A stretch of 64,000 bases of DNA from an uncultured Campylobacter sp. (GTDB taxonomy: Bacteria > Actinomycetota > Actinomycetes > Mycobacteriales > Mycobacteriaceae). How positions within the stretch are numbered: the stretch's first letter is position 1; each line of letters begins with the position of its first letter. This document shows positions 25,620 through 34,128 of this stretch, in pieces. A program made the position numbers and the translations under genes. Location of the stretch: assembly GCA_946221035.1 (NCBI GenBank), contig CAMIME010000003.1:1-64000 (forward strand), written 5' to 3'. The notes under the pieces were generated by a model that was not told the DNA's origin, ran no database searches, and worked only from the letters and a program-made list of their open reading frames with translations.

Positions 25620-27265
25620 ACCGCGTAGACATTCAGAATCTGCACGTCGGCTTCAACACCGACACCGGGTTCGTGCACGCCGTGCGCGGGGTGAACCTCG
25701 AGGTCGCGCCGGGCGAGATCGTCGCGCTGGTGGGCGAGTCCGGCTCCGGCAAGACCGTGACGGCACGCTCGGTGCTGGGCCTTCTGGGAGACACCGCCGT
25801 GTCCAAGGGCGCCGTGCTGGTGGAGGGCAACAACGTCACCGCCATGAGCAAAGACGAGCTGCGATCGATGCGTGGCAAGGACGCCTCCATGATCTTCCAG
25901 GAGCCGTCGAGCGCAATGAACCCCGTCTTCCCCATCTGGTGGCAGATGGCGGAGGGGCTGAAGGCGCACAACCCGAAGATCTCAAAGAAGGAAGCGAAGG
26001 CGCGCTGCGTGGAAGCGCTTCGCTCCGTGGGCATCCCCGAGCCGGAAAAGCGCATCAACCGCTACCCGCATGAGTTCTCCGGCGGGCAGAAGCAGCGCAT
26101 CATGATCGCCATGGCGATCGAGCTCGGCGCCAACACCATCGTCGCTGATGAGCCGACCACCGCCCTCGACGTCACCGTGCAAGCGGAGATCCTGCAGCTT
26201 TTGCGCAAGCTCCGCGACGAACGCGGGACCTCCATCATTATCATCTCCCACAACATGGGTGTGGTGGCCGACCTCGCCGACAGCGTGGCCGTGATGTACC
26301 AGGGCCGCATCATCGAGCGCGCGCCCGTGCGGGAGCTCTTTGCCAACCCCAAGGAGGAGTACACCCGGAAACTGCTGGCCGCGGTACCGCGGCTGGGAAC
26401 CGCGTCGCTGTCCGCGCTGACCCCGCCTGCTGAACTTGAGGGCTTACGCGCCGGTGTGCCGGTGGTCGAGGCGGACGGACTCGAGGTGACGTATCCGGGC
26501 CGCCTCGGCGCGCCGTCGTTCACGGCGGTCAAGGGCGTTTCGTTTTCCATCCACCCGGGCGAGGTGTTCGGGCTCGTGGGCGAATCCGGCTCCGGCAAGA
26601 CCACCATCGGACGCGCCATGGTGGGGCTGGAGAAGGTCACCGGCGGATCGCTGAAGGTGCTTGGCCACGACCTCAACGGCATCGCCGCCAAGGACCTGCG
26701 TGAGCTGCGCACCCGGGTCGGCTTCGTGTTCCAGGACCCGGCGACGTCGTTCAACCCCTACTTCACGGTGGGGGAGTGCATCACCGAGCCGATGGTGGTC
26801 AATTCCGACGCCTCTGCCGCGGACCGCAAGCGCCGCGCCGTCGAGCTGCTCGAGGCGGTTGAGCTGCCCGCCGAGTTCGCCTCCCGCTACCCGCACGAGC
26901 TCTCCGGCGGGCAGCGCCAGCGCGTCTCGCTCGCCCGCGCGCTCGTGCTCGACCCGGAGCTCGTGATTGCCGACGAACCCACCTCCGCCCTCGACGTCTC
27001 CGTCCAGGCCGTGGTGCTGGAGCTGTTCCAATCCCTGCAGCGCGACCTCGGGTTCGCCGCCCTGTTCATCAGCCACGACCTCGCGGTGGTGGACATGGTC
27101 TCCCACACCGTGGGCGTGCTTTACCACGGCGACCTGGTCGAATACGGCTACGGCAAGGACGTCATGGCCAATCCGCAGCAGGCCTACACCCAGCGCCTCG
27201 TCGGGTCCCTGCCCGTGCCGGATCCGGTGGAGCAGGCGAAGCGCAGGGAGGCCTTCTTCGGCTAG
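25616..27265 (+). CDS. peptide-type ABC importer, fused double ATPase (DppD-DppF)
   Basis: A 549-residue protein with two full ABC domains. Domain 1 has Walker A GESGSGKT (about residues 40-47), signature FSGGQKQRIMIA (about 154) and Walker B NTIVADEPT. Domain 2 has Walker A GESGSGKTT (about 320), signature LSGGQRQRVSLAR (about 432) and Walker B LVIADEPTSALD. Both keep the Q- and H-loops. It replaces the usual separate DppD and DppF subunits. Its stop codon shares CTAG with the convergent toxin gene. Confidence 0.94.
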   Translation: MNRVDIQNLHVGFNTDTGFVHAVRGVNLEVAPGEIVALVGESGSGKTVTARSVLGLLGDTAVSKGAVLVEGNNVTAMSKDELRSMRGKDASMIFQEPSSAMNPVFPIWWQMAEGLKAHNPKISKKEAKARCVEALRSVGIPEPEKRINRYPHEFSGGQKQRIMIAMAIELGANTIVADEPTTALDVTVQAEILQLLRKLRDERGTSIIIISHNMGVVADLADSVAVMYQGRIIERAPVRELFANPKEEYTRKLLAAVPRLGTASLSALTPPAELEGLRAGVPVVEADGLEVTYPGRLGAPSFTAVKGVSFSIHPGEVFGLVGESGSGKTTIGRAMVGLEKVTGGSLKVLGHDLNGIAAKDLRELRTRVGFVFQDPATSFNPYFTVGECITEPMVVNSDASAADRKRRAVELLEAVELPAEFASRYPHELSGGQRQRVSLARALVLDPELVIADEPTSALDVSVQAVVLELFQSLQRDLGFAALFISHDLAVVDMVSHTVGVLYHGDLVEYGYGKDVMANPQQAYTQRLVGSLPVPDPVEQAKRREAFFG

Positions 27266-27822
27266 CGGCCCGGGCGGCTCCAGTGCTCGACCAGCAGCTG
27301 CTGCGCCTGCGCTTCGGTCAACGTGCCCATTTCGGACGGGGACATCCCCAGCTGATCCTGGAGCGCCTGCGCCAGCCAACTAGGGAGGGCGGGTGCGGGT
27401 GCAGGTTCTTTGTGCGCCGAAATGGCGGCGAAGCCGCTCCCCATCTGCGCGAGCACGTCCGCGAGCGCCCGAGTGCGCGGGTTTGAGGAGCGACCCATCT
27501 TCTCCACCCGTGAGCGGACCTCGTCGTACACCTCGCCGCCGGTACGCACGCCTGCCGCCCACACTTCTGCGATCTCAAGCACCGGTTCGAAGTCGGGATC
27601 CGACGTCTCCCGCCACACAATCCGGTACTTGCGGTCACCTGCGCTCAGTTTTCGAAACCCCACGAGGGAACCGAGCAACGGTTCACCCGCGTTCGGGGAG
27701 CGCTCCAGGAGCAGCATCCGCCGGAACATGAGGCGGGCGATCTCGGGGTCACGCTTTGCGAGGCGCTTCAGGTCATCCACCGCGTCATCGGTCAGGCGCA
27801 CCCGCGCCTTCGGCGCTGTCAC
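27262..27822 (-). CDS. RelE/ParE-type toxin with a long C-terminal extension
   Basis: A 186-residue protein. Residues 1 to about 95 fit a RelE/ParE toxin fold (DAVDDLKRLAKRDPEIARLMF, PLLGSLVGFRKLSAGDRKYRIVWRE, LEIAEVWAAG). Typical toxins end there. This one adds about 90 residues: a helix (VRSRVEKMG), a Pro/Ala linker (EPAPAPALP) and a helical tail (WLAQALQDQLGMSPSEMG). The GTG start overlaps the antitoxin stop (GTGA). Ribosome-dependent or gyrase toxicity is inferred from fold only. Confidence 0.8.
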   Translation of the reverse strand: MTAPKARVRLTDDAVDDLKRLAKRDPEIARLMFRRMLLLERSPNAGEPLLGSLVGFRKLSAGDRKYRIVWRETSDPDFEPVLEIAEVWAAGVRTGGEVYDEVRSRVEKMGRSSNPRTRALADVLAQMGSGFAAISAHKEPAPAPALPSWLAQALQDQLGMSPSEMGTLTEAQAQQLLVEHWSRPGR

Positions 27823-28127
27823 AGCTGCCCGGCTGCAATTTCAGCGTCCAGCTCGGCCTCCAGCTCGTGGCGGTCGAGCCCGAAAGCAGCGAGGGCGTCG
27901 TCCAGGTCGGTTCTGCCGCCGGAGTCGGTGGCGACACGGGAGAGGACAAGGACAGCTTCCAAAAGCTGGTCCCTTTCCCGCCGCAGGTTGGCGAGCTCTC
28001 CGGCGGACACGACCTCTGCAACCACACGGCCGTGGCGCGACAACTCGACGGGTTCACCGGCTTCGGCGGAGCCCGCCAGGGCCGACACGCCCGCGAGCGA
28101 CGCCTCCGTCATGCTCATCGTTTTCAT
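27819..28127 (-). CDS. Phd/YefM-type antitoxin
   Basis: A 102-residue protein with the Phd/YefM N-terminal pattern: MSMTEASLAGVSALAGSAEAGEPVELSRHGRVVAEVVSA (a DNA-binding alpha/beta fold) and an acidic helical C-terminus (DRHELEAELDAEIAAG) that would wrap the toxin. The start at 28127 is the first Met of the conserved block; a longer ORF start at 28196 lacks support. It precedes and overlaps the toxin gene, the usual type II order. Autoregulation through the 28128-28180 region is expected but not visible. Confidence 0.8.
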   Translation of the reverse strand: MKTMSMTEASLAGVSALAGSAEAGEPVELSRHGRVVAEVVSAGELANLRRERDQLLEAVLVLSRVATDSGGRTDLDDALAAFGLDRHELEAELDAEIAAGQL

Positions 28128-28181
28128 ACCGATAAAGTAACTAGAAATCTGGGTAGATTCAACCGGGGAATTTCCGCCAAA

Positions 28182-28197
28182 CGTGACACATGGCACA
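28182..28197. promoter_or_regulatory. candidate GlxR (CRP-type) site
   Basis: CGTGACACATGGCACA matches the GlxR/CRP consensus TGTGA-N6-TCACA at 8 of 10 defined positions. It lies 95 bases before the amino-acid symporter gene and 55 bases before the antitoxin gene on the other strand, so either could be the target. Confidence 0.4.
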
Positions 28198-28291
28198 CGT
28201 GAATGGTCTACATTCTTTCCATGATCATCATGCGGTCGTGGTCATACTATTCATCCCCATTTGAGTACCCATTCGAGTAAAAGGAGGCGCC

Positions 28292-29878
28292 GTGGACGCG
28301 TTTCTCAGCACACTAGACGGCATTATCTGGTCGAAATGGCTGGTGTACCTCTGCCTCGGCGCAGGTGTGTATTTCACCGCCGTGACCCTGTTTATGCAGA
28401 TTCGCTGCATCCCGGACATGATCAAGCAGATCTCCCGCGGCCAGAGCTCCGAGGCCGGAATTTCCTCGTTCCAGTCCCTCATGATCTCGCTGGCCGGCCG
28501 CGTCGGCGTGGGCAACATCGCGGGCGTGTCCACCGCAATCGCATTCGGCGGCCCTGGCGCCGTGTTCTGGATGTGGATTGTGGCCTTCCTCGGCTCCGCC
28601 ACCTCCTTCATCGAGTGCACCCTCGCGCAGATTTACAAGGAGCGCGACCTGGACACCGGCGAGTACCGCGGCGGCCCCGCCTACTACATTGAAAAGGCGT
28701 ACAAGCACACCGCCGCCCGCCCGTTCGCGCAGGTCTACTCGATCTTCTTCGCCATCTGCATGATCCTGGCCACCTCCTACTTCCTTCCCGGCATCCAGGC
28801 CAACGGTGTGGCCGCCGCGGTGGAAAACGCGTGGGGCATCAACGTGTGGATCTCCGCGGTCATCATGGCCGTGCTGCTCGCCTTCATCGTCATCGGCGGT
28901 GTCAAGCGCATCGCCAACTTCGCCTCGCTGGTCGTTCCGTTCATGGCGGTGATCTACATCGTGTTCGCCATCATCATCATGATCGTCAACGCAGATCAGA
29001 TCCCGCACGTGTTCGGCATGATCTTCAACGCCGCCTTTGACAAGGAAGCAGCGTTCTCCGGCATGCTCGGCGCCGCCATCCTCTGGGGTGTCAAGCGCGG
29101 CATCTACTCCAACGAGGCAGGCCAGGGCACCGGCCCGCAGTCCGCTGCCGCGGCCGAGGTGTCCCACCCGGCAAAGCAGGGCTTCGTGCAGTCCTTCGCG
29201 GTCTACATTGACACCCTCTTCGTCTGCTCCGCCACCGCCTTCATCATCCTGTCCACCGACATGTACCGCGTGTTCGAGGACCAGTCCGAGGACGGCGGCG
29301 TCAAGTACCAAGGCGCGCTGCCGGAGGGTGTGCCGGTCGGCCCGGGCTTCGTCCAGGAGGGCCTTAACTCCTTCCTCCCGGGCTTCGGCCCCACCTTCGT
29401 CGCCGTGGCCATCATGTTCTTCGCCTTCACCACCGTGCTGGCCTACTACTACATGGCCGAGGTGAACTTCGCCTACCTCAACCGCTGGATCAAGAACCCG
29501 GCCGTGCGCACCGCGATCATCTGGATCCTGCGTGTTCTCATCGTCATCGCGGTCCTGATCGGTGCGACCTCCACCCCGGGCACCGCCTGGGCGCTCGGTG
29601 ACATCGGCGTGGGTGCCACCGCGTGGCTCAACATCGTGGCCATCCTGTTCCTGCAGGTCCCGGCGCTGAAGTGCCTCTGGGATTTCCGCCGCCAGAAGAA
29701 GGCCGGCCTGGACCCGCAGTTTGACCCGCAGGCCCTCGGCATCAAGAACGCCACCTTCTGGGAGGAGCGCAAGGAGCGCATGCTTGCCGACGGCACCTGG
29801 ACCGGCGCCCAGCCCACCGGCTCCACCCCGGTTGCCGGCACCGGCTCCACCGCCGTGCGCCGCGACCCGCTCGCGTAG
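28292..29878 (+). CDS. sodium:alanine/glycine symporter (AGCS family)
   Basis: A 528-residue, roughly 11-span transporter. The AGCS signature GRVGVGNIAGVSTAIAFGGPGAVFWMW (about residues 69-95), the SxEAGxGTGPQSAAAAEV block (about 272-288) and a FAFTTVLAYYYMAEVN segment are present. It imports small neutral amino acids with Na+. AAAAGGAGG precedes the GTG start. The Thr/Pro/Gly-rich tail is probably cytosolic. Confidence 0.95.
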   Translation: MDAFLSTLDGIIWSKWLVYLCLGAGVYFTAVTLFMQIRCIPDMIKQISRGQSSEAGISSFQSLMISLAGRVGVGNIAGVSTAIAFGGPGAVFWMWIVAFLGSATSFIECTLAQIYKERDLDTGEYRGGPAYYIEKAYKHTAARPFAQVYSIFFAICMILATSYFLPGIQANGVAAAVENAWGINVWISAVIMAVLLAFIVIGGVKRIANFASLVVPFMAVIYIVFAIIIMIVNADQIPHVFGMIFNAAFDKEAAFSGMLGAAILWGVKRGIYSNEAGQGTGPQSAAAAEVSHPAKQGFVQSFAVYIDTLFVCSATAFIILSTDMYRVFEDQSEDGGVKYQGALPEGVPVGPGFVQEGLNSFLPGFGPTFVAVAIMFFAFTTVLAYYYMAEVNFAYLNRWIKNPAVRTAIIWILRVLIVIAVLIGATSTPGTAWALGDIGVGATAWLNIVAILFLQVPALKCLWDFRRQKKAGLDPQFDPQALGIKNATFWEERKERMLADGTWTGAQPTGSTPVAGTGSTAVRRDPLA

Positions 29879-29882
29879 CGGG

Positions 29883-31121
29883 CTAGCGCAGCGCGGCGAA
29901 CAACTCCTCGGCGGCGTACTCGTCCCAGAGCACCACGTTGCCCACGTCGGTGTCCTGGAACCCGCCGACGGGCACGGTTACTGTCTCCAACTCGCCGCGC
30001 ATGGCGAGCGGGATGCGCACGAGGTTCCACACGTGGTCGCCGCTTCCTACCGTGACCAGGGAGGGCGCCACCCACGCCAGCCGCGCCACCCGGAACGGGT
30101 TCAGCAGCACAGCGGGCGAGAGGACTCGCGCCACCAGCGCACCCATGAACTCGCGCTGGCGGGCAACGCGGTCCAGGTCTCCCTGGGCGGTGGCACGGGT
30201 GCGCACGTACCCCAGCGCTGTGGCGCCGTCCATCTTCTGGCACCCGGGTTGGAGGTTGATGTTGGCCAGTGGGTCGTCGATAGGCTCGGCGACGCAAATC
30301 TCCACTCCACCGGACGCGTCGACCACGGCGGCGAGCCCGCCCATACCGATCTCCGCGTAGCGGTCCACGTGCAATCCCGTTGCCTGCTCCACCGTCTGCA
30401 CCAAAAGCGGCGGCCCGCCCAGGGCGAAAGCCGCGTTGATCTTGTCGTAGCCGAACCCGGGCACGGGCACGTAGGAGTCGCGTGGGATGGACACCAAGGT
30501 CGCGGGCCCGGTCAGCGGGATGTGCATGAGCATGATCGTGTCCGTGCGCGTCGTGCCCAAATCGCCGCCGGTGCCCAGGCGCTCGACGTCCTTTTCGCTG
30601 AAGCCGGCGCGGGAGTCGGAGCCCACGAGCAGCCAGTTCGTGCCTGAGGTGTCGGCGATCGGCGCGTCGGGGGTGGCCTGGACGCGGGAAACGCGAGCGT
30701 CGGTAAGCAATGTGGCGCCGATGATCAGCGCGAGCAGCAGGACGAGAATCCTCCCAGGGCCCACCGCTTTCCGACGCCTCCGTACCCGACGCGGCTTCTC
30801 CCGCCGCCGCGAGACTTGCATGGGCACAGGTTGCTCGCGTTGCTCGCGGCGCGGGTGTTGGCGCGGGTGTTGGGGTGCGCGCCGGGGTTCGTACGCTTCG
30901 CGGGGGACGATCCGCGTCTCGGCCGGCGCCTGCCGTGGTGCTTGAGTCTGTGCCTGCCGTGGTGCCTGGACCTGTGCGGGTGGTGCCTGGACCTGTGCGG
31001 GTGGCGCTGGGCGGCGCCGGACGGGGCGGCCGTAGCGGTCCACGATCGGTTTTCCGTCGCTGCCCAGTACGTATTCCCCCGCGCGGTCTCGGGGGTCGTT
31101 GGAGTGGGGCGTCGTTGCCAT
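29883..31121 (-). CDS. LytR-CpsA-Psr (LCP) family cell-wall ligase
   Basis: A 412-residue membrane-anchored protein. A cytosolic tail of about 115 residues is Pro/Gln/Arg-rich with near-repeats (PAQVQAP, RQAQTQAP). One transmembrane span follows (about 120-140), then the extracellular LCP domain with LVGSDSRAG, TRTDTIMLMHI, SIPRDSYVPVPG and KINAAFALGG. These Arg and Asp residues bind polyprenyl-pyrophosphate. LCP enzymes join arabinogalactan to peptidoglycan, matching the nearby cluster. By position it resembles C. glutamicum lcpB, though the domain is generic. The ATG at 31121 is preceded by no strong Shine-Dalgarno. Confidence 0.9.
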   Translation of the reverse strand: MATTPHSNDPRDRAGEYVLGSDGKPIVDRYGRPVRRRPAPPAQVQAPPAQVQAPRQAQTQAPRQAPAETRIVPREAYEPRRAPQHPRQHPRREQREQPVPMQVSRRREKPRRVRRRRKAVGPGRILVLLLALIIGATLLTDARVSRVQATPDAPIADTSGTNWLLVGSDSRAGFSEKDVERLGTGGDLGTTRTDTIMLMHIPLTGPATLVSIPRDSYVPVPGFGYDKINAAFALGGPPLLVQTVEQATGLHVDRYAEIGMGGLAAVVDASGGVEICVAEPIDDPLANINLQPGCQKMDGATALGYVRTRATAQGDLDRVARQREFMGALVARVLSPAVLLNPFRVARLAWVAPSLVTVGSGDHVWNLVRIPLAMRGELETVTVPVGGFQDTDVGNVVLWDEYAAEELFAALR

Positions 31122-31176
31122 GGGCTCAGTGTAACCAGTGTGGCGCATGTGGCAGAACCCGCGGCGGGGGCAGGCG

Positions 31177-31875
31177 TCAGATCCCCAGCCAGGACAAGTC
31201 GAGGAGCGGGTAGGCGATGAATGCGACGGCGTCGATGAGGAAGTGGGCGAGGATGAGCGGCCACACCCGGCCCGTGCGCAGGTAGTACCAGCCGAAGACG
31301 ACGCCCATCGCGAGGTTGCCGAAGCCCGCCGAAACGCCCTGGTACAAGTGGTAGGACCCGCGCAGCGCGGCGGACGCGCCGATCGCGGCCCATGGTTTGA
31401 CATCCAGTTGGCGCAGGCGGGTGATCAGGTACATCACCACCACGATTTCTTCGGCAAACCCGTTGGCAAAGGACCAGAGCAAGCTCACCGGGATGCGCAC
31501 GGCCTCGGTGGTGGGGATGACCACCTTGGACAGGCCGAAGTGCACGCCCGCGACGTAGAGGGCGAGGCCGGGGATGCCGATCAGGGCAGCGAACCCGGCG
31601 CCGCGGGCGAGGTCGGCCCACCGGGGCCACCCCAGCCGCTCGCCGAGTAAGTAGAGGGCCAGCCCGCCCCACGCGAACAAGGTGAGCGCCGAGGTGGCCT
31701 GCAGCGCAAGGTCAAGCCACGCAACGGTGGAGGCGGCGTCGTGGATCGTTGTGCTTTGCTCGTTGAGCGGGGCCTTCATCATCGAGTCCACGAGCCGGAG
31801 CGCCGCGCGCAGCCCCGACGTGCCGAAGCTGATGGCGAGCACCAACACAATTTCCGTGATCAGCCGCGAGCGCAT
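31177..31875 (-). CDS. CPBP family intramembrane metalloprotease
   Basis: A 232-residue membrane protein with six or seven hydrophobic segments. The CPBP/Abi motifs are visible: FAEEIVVVMYL (glutamate pair near residues 141-142), RGSYHLYQG (Arg and His near 171-176) and HFLIDAVAF (His near 212). Such proteins resemble CAAX-processing proteases and bacteriocin-immunity proteins; the substrate is unknown. It lies alone between the LCP gene and the divergent DUF2891-like gene. Confidence 0.88.
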   Translation of the reverse strand: MRSRLITEIVLVLAISFGTSGLRAALRLVDSMMKAPLNEQSTTIHDAASTVAWLDLALQATSALTLFAWGGLALYLLGERLGWPRWADLARGAGFAALIGIPGLALYVAGVHFGLSKVVIPTTEAVRIPVSLLWSFANGFAEEIVVVMYLITRLRQLDVKPWAAIGASAALRGSYHLYQGVSAGFGNLAMGVVFGWYYLRTGRVWPLILAHFLIDAVAFIAYPLLDLSWLGI

Positions 31876-31892
31876 GCGGTAACTTTAGCCGC

Positions 31893-32882
31893 ATGAGGGG
31901 ACACATCCCGCGGACCACCGCGAACTCGTGGGCGAGCACAGTCGTGAAGGTGCTGGCCACCGAGTACCCGGCATCAACGCACCACGAAAGCGCGGGGCCA
32001 GACGACGTCACCGTCGTCCCGAGCCAGCTCCACCCCGCCTTCCACGGCGCCTACGACTGGCACTCGAGCGTGCACATGCTCGCCTCCGGCGTGCAGCTTT
32101 TGAACTACTCCATGCAAAAGGAACAGTGGGACGAGCTCGCGGGGGCCATCGAGGCGCGGCTGACCCCGGAGAACATCGCGGTGGAGGTCGCATACCTTCA
32201 GGCGCACCCCCTGTTCGAGCGCCCATACGGGTGGGCGTGGGCCACGCAGCTGGTGCGCGCGTGCCGGGCGTCGAAGTTGTCGGTGACCGACAGCTGGGCC
32301 GAGGCCCTTGAGCCGTTGGCCGTGCACCTCGACGGCGCGATTGAGGGGTGGCTCGCCGCCCAGCGCTTCCCGGTCCGCCACGGCGTGCACGACAATTCCG
32401 CCTTCGCCCTCTACCTCATGCACGAAGCGGTGGGGGAGTCCACGCGCGAGAAGGTGGCCCAGCGCGCCATCGAGTGGTTCGGCGAGGACAGGGACTACCC
32501 GTTTGCCTGGGAGCTCGGCGGCACGGACTTCCTGCCTAACGGGTTGGCCGAGGCGGTGCTCATGCAACGGGTGCTCGAGCCCGAGCAATTCCACTCCTGG
32601 TTCACCGAGTTCCTGCCGGACCCCGCGGCGGCAGTGCAGTTTTACACCCAGGTTCCGCAGGTCAGCGACGCGCGCGACGGCAAGCTCACCCACCTGCACG
32701 GTCTGGCGCTGACCCGGGCCTGGATGCTGCGCCTGCTGCAAAAAGAGCTGCCTGGCAACATGCGCGCGCTCACGTACCCGCTGGTGGCGGGCGCGCGCGA
32801 CCACCTGGAGGGCGATAACTTCGCCGCCACGCACTGGCTGATTACCTACGCGCTGCTCGCCCTTCGCGCGGATACGCTGTGA
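31893..32882 (+). CDS. DUF2891-like protein
   Basis: A 329-residue soluble, alpha-helical protein containing HPAFHGAYDWHSSVHMLASGV (about residues 49-69), PYGWAWATQLV, HDNSAFALYLMHEA and GGTDFLPNGLAEAVLM. The repeated aromatic/His pattern fits an alpha/alpha toroid, as predicted for DUF2891. A catalytic role is likely but unknown. Its stop overlaps the start region of pheA (TGA at 32880-32882; pheA ATG at 32885), so the two are co-transcribed. Confidence 0.85.
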   Translation: MRGHIPRTTANSWASTVVKVLATEYPASTHHESAGPDDVTVVPSQLHPAFHGAYDWHSSVHMLASGVQLLNYSMQKEQWDELAGAIEARLTPENIAVEVAYLQAHPLFERPYGWAWATQLVRACRASKLSVTDSWAEALEPLAVHLDGAIEGWLAAQRFPVRHGVHDNSAFALYLMHEAVGESTREKVAQRAIEWFGEDRDYPFAWELGGTDFLPNGLAEAVLMQRVLEPEQFHSWFTEFLPDPAAAVQFYTQVPQVSDARDGKLTHLHGLALTRAWMLRLLQKELPGNMRALTYPLVAGARDHLEGDNFAATHWLITYALLALRADTL

Positions 32883-32884
32883 GC

Positions 32885-33784
32885 ATGCACACCATCGCCT
32901 ACCTGGGCCCCGCCGGCACGTTCACCGAGGAGGCCGCGCGCCGCTTCGAGCTGCCAGACGCGGAGCTTTTGCCCGTCGATTCGCCCCACGCCGCGCTCCA
33001 GGCCGTGGAGGCCGGCACCGCAGATTACGCGGTGTGCGCGATCGAAAACTCGGTCGACGGCGCCGTCACCTCCACCTCCGACGCGCTCGTCGCCGCGCCC
33101 GGCGTGCAAATCTTCGGCGAGACCGAGCTCGCCATCGCCTTCGCAATCATGACCAAGCCAGGGCATTCGCTTATCGACGCCCTCCGGTTCTCCACCCATC
33201 CCGTCGCCTACCAGCAGGTTCGCCAGTGGGCGCAGACCCACATGCCGAACGCGGAATTCGTGCCAGCGGCGTCCAACGCCGCGGCGGCGAAGATGGTCGC
33301 GGACGGGGAAGCTGACGTCGCCGCCGCCCCCGAGCGCGCCGCCGACGTCTTCGGCCTCCATGTGCACGCACGCGGCGTCGCGGACCTGGACACCGCGCGC
33401 ACCCGCTTCATCCTCGCCGGGAAGCGCGCCGCGCCGCCGGCGCCCACGGGCAACGACCGCACCGCCATCGTCTTCCAGGCCCCCAACGAACCGGGCACCC
33501 TCGTTGCCATCCTGCAGGAATTTGCCTACCGGGGCGTGGACCTCTCCCGCATCGAATCGCGCCCGACCCGCGACGCGCCCAACACCTACAACTTCTTCGT
33601 CGACGTCGTCGGACACATCGAAGACGCCCCCGTGGCCGAGGCGCTGCGCGGGGCGTACCTGCGAGCCTCCGCCATGCGTTTCCTGGGCTCCTGGCCCCGC
33701 GCCGGGGCAGGCGCGGCCGGATCGTCCAACCAGCGCACCGAGGCCGCAACCGCCTGGGTGGAGGCGGCGCGCCAAGGGCGCTAA
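32885..33784 (+). CDS. pheA: prephenate dehydratase
   Basis: Converts prephenate to phenylpyruvate in phenylalanine synthesis. The 299-residue monofunctional enzyme has YLGPAGTFTEEAA (residues 6-18), CAIENSVDGAVTSTSDAL (about 49-66) and the catalytic TRFILAG segment (about 175-181). A C-terminal ACT domain (about 195-280) with the ESRPTR motif senses phenylalanine. The ATG at 32885 is preferred to the GTG at 32879. It converges on the metallopeptidase gene with a 4-base overlap. Confidence 0.96.
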   Translation: MHTIAYLGPAGTFTEEAARRFELPDAELLPVDSPHAALQAVEAGTADYAVCAIENSVDGAVTSTSDALVAAPGVQIFGETELAIAFAIMTKPGHSLIDALRFSTHPVAYQQVRQWAQTHMPNAEFVPAASNAAAAKMVADGEADVAAAPERAADVFGLHVHARGVADLDTARTRFILAGKRAAPPAPTGNDRTAIVFQAPNEPGTLVAILQEFAYRGVDLSRIESRPTRDAPNTYNFFVDVVGHIEDAPVAEALRGAYLRASAMRFLGSWPRAGAGAAGSSNQRTEAATAWVEAARQGR

Positions 33785-34128
33785 CCCCAGCCCAGCGCGT
33801 GGAGCTCGTGCTCCTCCAGGCCGAAGTAGTGGCCGACCTCGTGGAGCACGGTCACCTTCACCTCGTGGCGCAGGTGCTCCTCGTCCACGCTGATCGCTTC
33901 CAGCGCGTTCTTGTACACGAACACCGCGTCCGGCAAAAAACCGGTGTGGTTGGCGTGCTTCTCCGTGAGCGGAACCCCCTCGAACAGGCCCAACAGCGTC
34001 GGGTTGTCCGGGTTGTAGTCGCGCGCCAGCACCACCATGTTGTGCATGTGGCGGGCGAACTCCTCCGGGATGGTGTCTAGGGCGTCGTTGATCATGTCCT
34101 CGAACGCCTCGTCGCTAACCGGCAACAT
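33781..34128 (-). CDS. small metallopeptidase-like protein (zincin HExxH)
   Basis: A 115-residue protein with the zincin motif HEVGHYFGLEEHELHALG near residues 95-112: two His and a Glu for catalysis, then a third acidic or His ligand downstream. Preceding conserved stretches are DTIPEEFARHMHNMVV and DAVFVYKNALEAI. This small metallopeptidase family is common in actinobacteria, with unknown substrate. Its ATG follows the stop of the upstream septum gene without a gap (TAAATG), so they form an operon. Confidence 0.88.
   Translation of the reverse strand: MLPVSDEAFEDMINDALDTIPEEFARHMHNMVVLARDYNPDNPTLLGLFEGVPLTEKHANHTGFLPDAVFVYKNALEAISVDEEHLRHEVKVTVLHEVGHYFGLEEHELHALGWG

Noticed and set aside
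30950..31005. Short tandem repeat in the N-terminus of the LCP gene
   Set aside because: It encodes the Pro/Gln/Ala linker of the protein and needs no separate explanation.
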